A stretch of DNA of 18,547 nt, from positions 1 to 18,547 of the forward strand of contig JBEKTY010000160.1 of assembly GCA_049515555.1 (NCBI GenBank). The letters are read 5' to 3'. Of the stretch, positions 13,701 through 18,547 are shown in pieces. Source of the stretch: JBEKTY01 sp049515555. GTDB taxonomy: Bacteria > Planctomycetota > Planctomycetia > Pirellulales > Thermoguttaceae. The notes under the pieces were generated by a model. That model did not search any database, was not told the DNA's origin, and worked only from the letters and a program-made list of their open reading frames with translations. Position numbers and translations under genes: made by a program. Position 1 is the stretch's first letter. Each line of letters begins with the position of its first letter.

Positions 13701-15192
13701 TTTCGGTGGTGTTTGCTGCCGCCAACTGGATCGTGGTCGGGGGGCCCGGAATCTGCGCTGCGCCGATCGCCTGCCACGCCGGGTGGACGACGTTGCCCGA
13801 CTGGTCGAACTCGAAGTACACGCCGGCGCTTTGGTTATGGCCGACGGCGGGCGGCTGAGTGTAGCGGACCACCGTGAGCGTGTTGCTTCCCAAATCGACG
13901 CTGGTGACGGCCATTACTTCGCCGTCGATCTGGATGTAAATGGGAGAGCCTGCGCCGGCGGCGGTGCTGGCGATTGTCGCCGCGTCGGCCACCTGGAATT
14001 GGGTGACCTGATTGCCGATGCCGTTGACCAGGATGGTGATGGGCCCGCCCGCTGCCAGGGCCAGACTGCCGGCCATCGGGGGCATGGTCTGGGTGCTCCC
14101 GCCGTAATTGCCCAGCGGGGCGAGCCCCGGATCGAGCGGCGCGCTGCCGTTGCCAATCTGGTTGCCGCCCTGGCCGTTGCTGATGCCGGACAGGCCCGTG
14201 CCGTCGCCGATCAGGTTGTCGGAACTTGAGCCGGTAACGGCGCCGTCGACGTCCGGGTCGCAGCCGGTGGACACTGGCCCGTTGGCCACGATCGTATCCG
14301 CCAGGGTCAGTATGCCCACTGTGGCGATGCCGGCCCCGTAAGTGGCCCAGTTGCCCGATATGGTGGCGGCACTGAGGGTCAATTGGCCGGCGTTGTAGAT
14401 CGCGCCGCCGGTCGGGGCACTGTTTTTCCCCAGGGTCGAGGTGGCCACGGTCATTGCGCCACCGGAATCGTTGTAAATCGCGCCCCCGCTGGCTTGGCTG
14501 CCGCCCAGGTTGGCACTCAGCGTGCAGCCGGTCACGGTCATCGTGCCGTCGTTGTAGAGGCCGCCCCCGCCGGTTTGGCCGCTGTTGCCGCTCAGCGTGC
14601 AGCCGGTGAGGCAGACCGAGCCGCCCTGCGCATTGGCGATGGCCCCGCCCTGGCCGACGGCTGCGTTGCTGCTGAAGGTGCAGGCTTCGGCGACCAGGGT
14701 GCCTTGGTTGTTGATGGCCCCGCCGTATGTACCCGAATACGGAGGATACGGCGCGCCCGAGGCGGCATCGCCATTGGCCAGCGTCAGCCCGGTTAGCGAC
14801 AGGCTGGCCCCGCCGGCGACCTGAAACAGATTGGTCTTGGCGCCGTTGATCGTAATTTGAAGCAGATTGCCACTGGTGTCTGTTCCGAAGATGCTCACCG
14901 CCGCGCCGCTGCCCAGGTAAACGGCACCTTTTTGCAGAGTTATCGAGGCGCCGCCGAGGGACGGGTCGAAATAGATGTCGTCGCCGGGGCTGGCCTGGCC
15001 GATCTCATAGCGCAGCGTACCCGACGACCCGTCGTCGGCCGAGCTGCTGACCACCAGCGCCGTCAGCAGCCGGCGGTCCTCCAGCGGCTCGAAGGCCAAC
15101 CGCCCCCGGCGATTGATCTTCATGGACGCAATGGAGCGGGCCGATGGCCTAATGCCGCGCACACCCCGGTGGAAACGAGATTTGCTCCACAT
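10732..15192 (-). CDS. Giant exported protein: beta-helix, Ig-like modules, degenerate calpain-like domain
   Basis: A 1486-residue protein. The leader contains FEPLEDRRLLTAL (34-46), a planctomycete export motif. Residues about 155-290 hold GGAI(Y/N)N repeats of a right-handed beta-helix (PMP-like). Three Ig-like modules follow (about 486-597, 602-700, 720-840), then a pro-region with an EF-hand/dockerin-like loop DFNKDGTLTYSD (863-874) and LVDQWFLG (984-991). The calpain-like papain-fold domain spans about 1021-1216: C1040 in LPSCGPAA, LWPALMMKAFAEY, H1196 in PGQHFMSV and N1212 in YNPWG. The oxyanion Gln expected six residues before the Cys is E1034, and the Trp after the Cys is Gly, so activity is uncertain. 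An Ala/Pro-rich tail closes the protein. The start at 15192 is backed by CGGAG 8 bases upstream. It is a paralogue of the gene 70 bases upstream. Confidence 0.85.
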   Translation of the reverse strand: MWSKSRFHRGVRGIRPSARSIASMKINRRGRLAFEPLEDRRLLTALVVSSSADDGSSGTLRYEIGQASPGDDIYFDPSLGGASITLQKGAVYLGSGAAVSIFGTDTSGNLLQITINGAKTNLFQVAGGASLSLTGLTLANGDAASGAPYPPYSGTYGGAINNQGTLVAEACTFSSNAAVGQGGAIANAQGGSVCLTGCTLSGNSGQTGGGGLYNDGTMTVTGCTLSANLGGSQASGGAIYNDSGGAMTVATSTLGKNSAPTGGAIYNAGQLTLSAATISGNWATYGAGIATVGILTLADTIVANGPVSTGCDPDVDGAVTGSSSDNLIGDGTGLSGISNGQGGNQIGNGSAPLDPGLAPLGNYGGSTQTMPPMAGSLALAAGGPITILVNGIGNQVTQFQVADAATIASTAAGAGSPIYIQIDGEVMAVTSVDLGSNTLTVVRYTQPPAVGHNQSAGVYFEFDQSGNVVHPAWQAIGAAQIPGPPTTIQLAAANTTETAGVPFTVSLTAQDNWRDTCTGDNGSVKLSAGGQMLYGITVGQPPVSVADSTDPIIPLENGKATVTFNLNTAGPVTLTAQQQGSGGQGNANGSTGLTVTPAWPWSITAAAGVRTEVVKKGGLQESYNNAGVGFPLTVRAWDKYGNETSAAGLLASNLSVASGDKQPVTSTPFAGSASDPLAIVSTTTLDKLSKSVTLTVTSSYFSPPAKVAAAPKFAIFAGVATHFIVTASSGSATACKPFTLSITPEDQWNNPTTDNAVHGPFKVTLSTDTQNVYVSPASVSFPLSLNPAMEPSSPTGKFSVFLNLVGSASVAGPIKIMVTETSVDPTPTGHSGPVKLKAKAVPANFSKNVKLLDPGIQQLAVADFNKDGTLTYSDMLGIFQDAEIELAQLGAYEKTPGSNASTEETNISTDLKTLAGGGASNYLKLTAEVQYLATQVADPIPDDVTFLARYCTDNPSMAVPTTAGPALGDGSSVGEGDSAQLAALVDQWFLGTVYPGTLPQPGYYTPTSGDTFGSVPNSSLFGPDGVPLCTDVCEGNLPSCGPAATMAEVAYLDPKAIQSAFDWHSSNDTYTVRIYDDSNGRGNAEQDGPFPTVYVTIDDKLPHDCMGNIKFTGVFDGVLWPALMMKAFAEYNTEYAYDRRPGSFAMLTNCTECGGNGGLPINTSAINAINTALDNGDFVNLATPGTPADVMIPGQHFMSVLGRSGGNYLIYNPWGIEPVAQLSGPKGIGKDTRHLPFTSLDPLNSAGDMFKGNYIKIDQEMMYVEQNDNSGNLYVDRGKAGTQASHFANSDVYLCFHNGDPLGCNIAAIGGVDRTTGHPYYGLFWYPADSIAANFFGWWSGGSYIPPHSAPGAAAARPTGAPLAAAAPVAAGPASGDLTALAALLPSAGALQAPAVEVAAALPAPARQAPPAGPGTAKLLTEFGQAPAAASPATHAVPLAAARNSADLAALDSMLAAWPAAKRGEDTNSGRNWNELAASLLIQHKL

Positions 15193-15200
15193 GGCTGGTG

Positions 15201-15205
15201 CTCCG
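15201..15205 (-). promoter_or_regulatory. Shine-Dalgarno of the downstream calpain-like gene
   Basis: CGGAG on the minus strand, 8 bases before the ATG at 15192. It supports that start over the internal ATG at 15123, which would leave a shorter basic leader before the export motif. Confidence 0.5.
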
Positions 15206-15209
15206 AAGA

Positions 15210-15277
15210 GGGATTTAGGGATTTGGGGATTTAGGGATTTGGGGATTTGGGGATTTGGGGATTTAGGGATTTAGGGA
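15210..15277. repeat. Octameric G-rich tandem repeat, GGGATTTR
   Basis: Eight complete 8-base units alternate between GGGATTTA and GGGATTTG (15210-15273), and a partial GGGA follows. On the minus strand, in which both flanking genes read, it is TAAATCCC/CAAATCCC. The array covers most of the 70-base gap between the two tandem genes and supplies the last codons and the TAA stop (15263-15265) of the upstream one. Nine G-runs of at least three, spaced by 4-5 bases, could form G-quadruplexes on the plus strand. The unit resembles plant-type telomere sequence (TTTAGGG) with one extra base, which is a coincidence of form. Confidence 0.9.
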
Positions 15278-18200
15278 GGCTGCCAAGGGCAGGTCGTTGG
15301 CACCCAGTAGGGCGTCGATACGATCCTTCGAGAGTTTGTCGCCATCGAGGGCCAACTTGTGCTGGCCCTCGGCGACGCCGGAGGCGAGCGCGGCGTCGAG
15401 GGCCGCCAGGCGGTTTACGACCGGATGGGCGGCGGCCAGCGGCGTCGCCGGCTGCGACCACTGCCCCAGGGCCGCCCGTTGGGCAGCGCCGGGAGCGGCC
15501 AGGCTGCCGCCGGAGGGGCTGGCTGCAACGGAAGTGCTGGACACGTTGGCCAGGGCGTGAGAAAGCCCTGCTGCTACGGAGCCGCCGTTTACCTCCATGC
15601 GGAAGTCAGTCTGTACCTGGGACGAGCTGGGCGTGAGTATCCCCGAGCAAAAGACACTGGATGTCTCGCCGTCGGGTGTGTAGTAGCTGCCGTTGATTCC
15701 CCAGGGGTTGAAGAGCGTGAACGTCCCCGACTTGCTATAGTATCCGATCACGGCGTAGACGTGCCTCTCGACGATGTGCACGCCTGTTTGAATAGTCTTG
15801 TCCTCCGGCAGCGTTCCCAAGATCGCGGGCTCCCCCTTCTGGAAATCTTTCCCCAGCGTGGACGGCGTGATCGTGAGGCTCCCACTGGCGCTCTTGCCCG
15901 TGTACGCCGCGATGACGTGGTCGGTGCCCCATAGATCCTCTGTATCGCTCCAGTTTATGGCCTGGTAGCCGATCCCGCCCGGGGTGCCGTAGCCGTCGGA
16001 GCCCGGATTGTTGGACGGCAGCCAGCCTTCGCCGTTCTCCTGGGCGTAGGCCTTCTCGACCAGTGCCACCCACAATTCCGACGAGTTGTATGGTTGACCA
16101 AAAGTCGGGTTGGTGGGGATGGCAACCGGGCCCGTCGCGTTTACAAACTCGCTGAAGTCGGCGCCCGGATCGACGTGCGAAATGTTGTCGAAGCAATTGC
16201 TGCCGCCGTCGGGCAACTCGGTATCGACCGTGACGTAGTCCGCCACCTTGTTGTTGTAGAAGCGGACCGAGTAGGTGCCGTTGCCGTTGTAGGTGATCAT
16301 GCTGTAAACGGCGCCGGGGTCTTGTATAGCCACGGCCGCCAAGGGGGCCAATATCCAGCAATCGGCGAGGTACATTTGCTGCACGTCAAAGTAAAAGACG
16401 TGGCTGGCCGACTCGCCGGGACCCCACAGCGGCACGGGGTTCGCCGCGCCGGGGGCGTTTACCAACTGATAAGCTGGCGTGCTGCTGCTGGGCCGGTTCC
16501 CATACTCGCTGCTGGGATAATCCATGCCCAGGAACCACTTGTTGACCAGGTCCTGAAGCTTGGTTGCGCTGTCGCCGGCCTGCAAATTGCCCAGCGGCTG
16601 GTTCTGCGCTATGCCGTTGCTGTCCAGGGGATGGTAATAACCGTTGGCCGGGTCGGAGAAGACGACCTTGTGCGCCAGGTTGGCGACACTGTCCGACAGT
16701 TTGAGGAATTTCGCGTTGTTGGCCAGGTTCTGGAGCGACGTCAGGACGTTGGAGTTGACCGTGCCGGCGGTCTCGGCCTGGGTGAACAGGCCCAGCCAGT
16801 TGTTATAGGTGAGCGAGCCGCCCGTGTCCCCCGGCGACTTCGAGCGGATGGTCCCGCCGTTGGCCACGTAATCGGCCCGCGCCAGGGTTTGCAGCCCGGG
16901 GTCGGGAACGTTGCTGGAGAACCAGTCCCCGCCGACGGTGATCGAGCCGCTGGTGCCGGTGATCTGGCTCGCGCCGCTGCCGGCGGTGGCCGTGAGGGTT
17001 GGCGTGCCGGCCGCATTCAGCGTGATCATGGTCGTGCCGACGCCTTTGCTCCAGGTGGTGGCGCCCGCCGTCACCGGCTGCGTGGGAGTGGTGCTGAACG
17101 AGAGCGCTTGATTGTAGCTGGTGATGACGTTGCTGCCGGCATCCTCGGCCGTGACTTTGATCTTGAACGGTACGCCCACGGTTTCCGAGGCCGGAGCGGA
17201 AACGATAAACTTCGCCGGCGGCCCCAGCACGACGGCGAACGGGGCGGTGCTCGCTTTGAGGTTCAGGCCCAGGGTCTGGCCGTTCACCTTCTTCGTTTTC
17301 GACGTGACCTTCAACGTGACCGAGGAGTCGGGCTTGTCGAGGGTGACCGTCGCCGTGATCGGGACGTCCTGCGACTGATAATTGGTGAACGAGGTAATCG
17401 TCACCGCCTGATGGTCGCTGCAAGAGACGCTTACCGTGCCCCGCAGGATGTCGGACGCGCAGGCCTGGTTGCCGTAGGTGTCGGTGGCCGACACGGTGAG
17501 CGTGAAGCCCGTGCCAGCGTTCACGGAAGACAGGGGCGACCCGGCGGGCCCGATCGCCACGGCCAGCGCGGTCGGCGTCGCCGCCGCCACGACGATACCG
17601 GTGTTCCCCGGGGCCGTGCCCTGCAGCGCGCTGAGGGTGAAGCTCCCTGCCGCGTGCAGGCTGATCGTGGGGGAAGCCGTGCCGTTGACCAACTTCACGC
17701 TGGGATTCTGCAAGCCGTAGATCGTCGGCCCGCCGGTGCCCAGCGTGACGTAACCCTGGTCGCCCGTGCAGGTGTTGCCGGCGGCGTCCACCGCCGTGAG
17801 CATGACCCCAAACGGCACCCCGGCGGTCAGCGTCCCGTTGGCGACCACCACCTTGATGCCCACCGGGCTGACGACGATGCTGCCGCTGCTGCCGCTGAGG
17901 TTGCCGCTGGGGCTGCCGACGACGCCAATCAGGGTGAGGGTGTCGGGAATATAGAGCGTGACCGGCACCGTAGCCGTGCCGTTGGTCAGCGGGACCGCCG
18001 CGGGGCTGACCGCCTGGCCGTCGCTGGCGAAAAGGCCGACCGGCCCGGTGTAGCCGCTGACCGCCTGGCCCGCGGAGTTCTCGGCCGTTATGGTGACGTT
18101 GAACGCCACGCCGATTGTCGCGGCGGCCGGGGCCGTCACCACGATCGAGGTGATCGTGGAGTTCTGATATGTGAACTGGTCGGCCGCCGAGGTGGGCGAC

Positions 18201-18547
18201 GTGCCGTCGGGCGTCGTGACCTGCACGTCCACCGTGCCCGCCCCTGTGGGGCTCGTGGCCGTTACCTGCCCGGTGACGGAGTTGACAGAAATACCCGTGG
18301 CCGCCTTCGGGCCGAAGCTCACCGCCTGGGCCCCGGTCAGCCCCAGGCCGGTGATCACCACGCCGGTGCCGCCCGCCGCCGGCCCTGTCGCCGGACTGAT
18401 CGCCAGGACGGTCGGCGTGTACGTAAACTGGTCGGCCGGCGAAATGGCCGAGGTGCCGTTGGCCGTGGTGACCGTCACGTCCACCGTGCCGGCGCCCTTG
18501 GGGCTGACCGCCGTGAGCTGGCCGTAGTAGTTGTCGGAAAAACTCGT
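15263..18547 (-). CDS. Giant exported calpain-family (C2-like) protease, 5' end outside the window
   Basis: At least 1094 residues; the frame is open to the window edge, so the N-terminus and any leader are missing. From the edge inward there are one partial and one complete IPT/TIG domain (to about 18164; GTVDVTVTTANGTSAISPAD and its copy), then several Ig-like modules (to about 16930), a pro-region (DPGLQTLARADY, SLTYNNWLGLF, LVNKWFLGMDYP), and a calpain-like domain. The catalytic Cys is in DVQQMYLADCWILAP (codon 16358-16360), with the oxyanion Gln six residues before it and Trp after it. ELWVALVEKAYAQENG is the typical LWPALLEKAYAK-like helix. His is in ERHVYAVIGY (codon 15761-15763) and Asn in LFNPWG (codon 15707-15709). 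An Ala-rich tail follows with RLAALDAALA. All residues expected of an active calpain-type cysteine protease are present; the location is probably extracellular or cell surface. Confidence 0.87.
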   Translation of the reverse strand, partial: TSFSDNYYGQLTAVSPKGAGTVDVTVTTANGTSAISPADQFTYTPTVLAISPATGPAAGGTGVVITGLGLTGAQAVSFGPKAATGISVNSVTGQVTATSPTGAGTVDVQVTTPDGTSPTSAADQFTYQNSTITSIVVTAPAAATIGVAFNVTITAENSAGQAVSGYTGPVGLFASDGQAVSPAAVPLTNGTATVPVTLYIPDTLTLIGVVGSPSGNLSGSSGSIVVSPVGIKVVVANGTLTAGVPFGVMLTAVDAAGNTCTGDQGYVTLGTGGPTIYGLQNPSVKLVNGTASPTISLHAAGSFTLSALQGTAPGNTGIVVAAATPTALAVAIGPAGSPLSSVNAGTGFTLTVSATDTYGNQACASDILRGTVSVSCSDHQAVTITSFTNYQSQDVPITATVTLDKPDSSVTLKVTSKTKKVNGQTLGLNLKASTAPFAVVLGPPAKFIVSAPASETVGVPFKIKVTAEDAGSNVITSYNQALSFSTTPTQPVTAGATTWSKGVGTTMITLNAAGTPTLTATAGSGASQITGTSGSITVGGDWFSSNVPDPGLQTLARADYVANGGTIRSKSPGDTGGSLTYNNWLGLFTQAETAGTVNSNVLTSLQNLANNAKFLKLSDSVANLAHKVVFSDPANGYYHPLDSNGIAQNQPLGNLQAGDSATKLQDLVNKWFLGMDYPSSEYGNRPSSSTPAYQLVNAPGAANPVPLWGPGESASHVFYFDVQQMYLADCWILAPLAAVAIQDPGAVYSMITYNGNGTYSVRFYNNKVADYVTVDTELPDGGSNCFDNISHVDPGADFSEFVNATGPVAIPTNPTFGQPYNSSELWVALVEKAYAQENGEGWLPSNNPGSDGYGTPGGIGYQAINWSDTEDLWGTDHVIAAYTGKSASGSLTITPSTLGKDFQKGEPAILGTLPEDKTIQTGVHIVERHVYAVIGYYSKSGTFTLFNPWGINGSYYTPDGETSSVFCSGILTPSSSQVQTDFRMEVNGGSVAAGLSHALANVSSTSVAASPSGGSLAAPGAAQRAALGQWSQPATPLAAAHPVVNRLAALDAALASGVAEGQHKLALDGDKLSKDRIDALLGANDLPLAASLNP

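Noticed and set aside
15210..15277. Possible CRISPR array
   Set aside because: The units are 8 bases with no unique spacers, so it is a simple tandem repeat.

Overview
The window looks like planctomycete DNA, probably from the Pirellulales or a related lineage. It is GC-rich. Two giant exported proteins carry the planctomycete N-terminal motif FE(P/S)LEDRR(L/V)L, and an IS256 transposase of a type I associate with this group is present. The phylum call rests on those motifs and on recall of the families; no database was searched.

Left third (1-3870, minus strand): a carbohydrate operon with a damaged front end. In transcription order it holds a 66-codon relic whose first 54 residues resemble the N-terminus of 6-phosphofructokinase, the C-terminal 316 residues of an MGH1/GH63-like glucosidase, an intact GH13 alpha-amylase-family enzyme with all catalytic residues, and a four-segment DUF4239 (bestrophin-like) membrane protein. 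The pfk and glucosidase pieces are joined by a sharp out-of-frame junction near 3668-3680, as if a deletion had removed most of both genes. An intact IS256 transposase (3852-5180, plus strand) begins only 20 bases upstream of the pfk relic's start. Its right terminus is plausible, but I see no left inverted repeat.

Middle (5181-10731): a tRNA-Arg(CCG) on the minus strand; then a 1169-residue exported protein made of a cyclophilin-type prolyl isomerase domain, Ig-like modules in A-B-B-A order and a glycine/asparagine beta-roll; then a long nested palindrome (9505-9694); then a small thioredoxin-fold protein with CNHC behind a strong Shine-Dalgarno. A 424-base stretch follows with at most a gene relic.

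Right third (10732-18547, minus strand): two tandem giant exported proteins that are colinear paralogues over about 900 residues (three Ig-like modules, a pro-region, a calpain-like papain-fold domain and an Ala/Pro-rich tail). Their N-termini differ: a beta-helix with GGAI repeats in the downstream protein, IPT/TIG domains in the upstream one, which runs off the window. The upstream copy has a canonical calpain active site. The downstream copy keeps Cys, His and Asn but has lost the oxyanion Gln and the Trp after the Cys. An octameric, telomere-like G-rich tandem repeat lies between them. This pair is the strongest candidate for an undescribed system.
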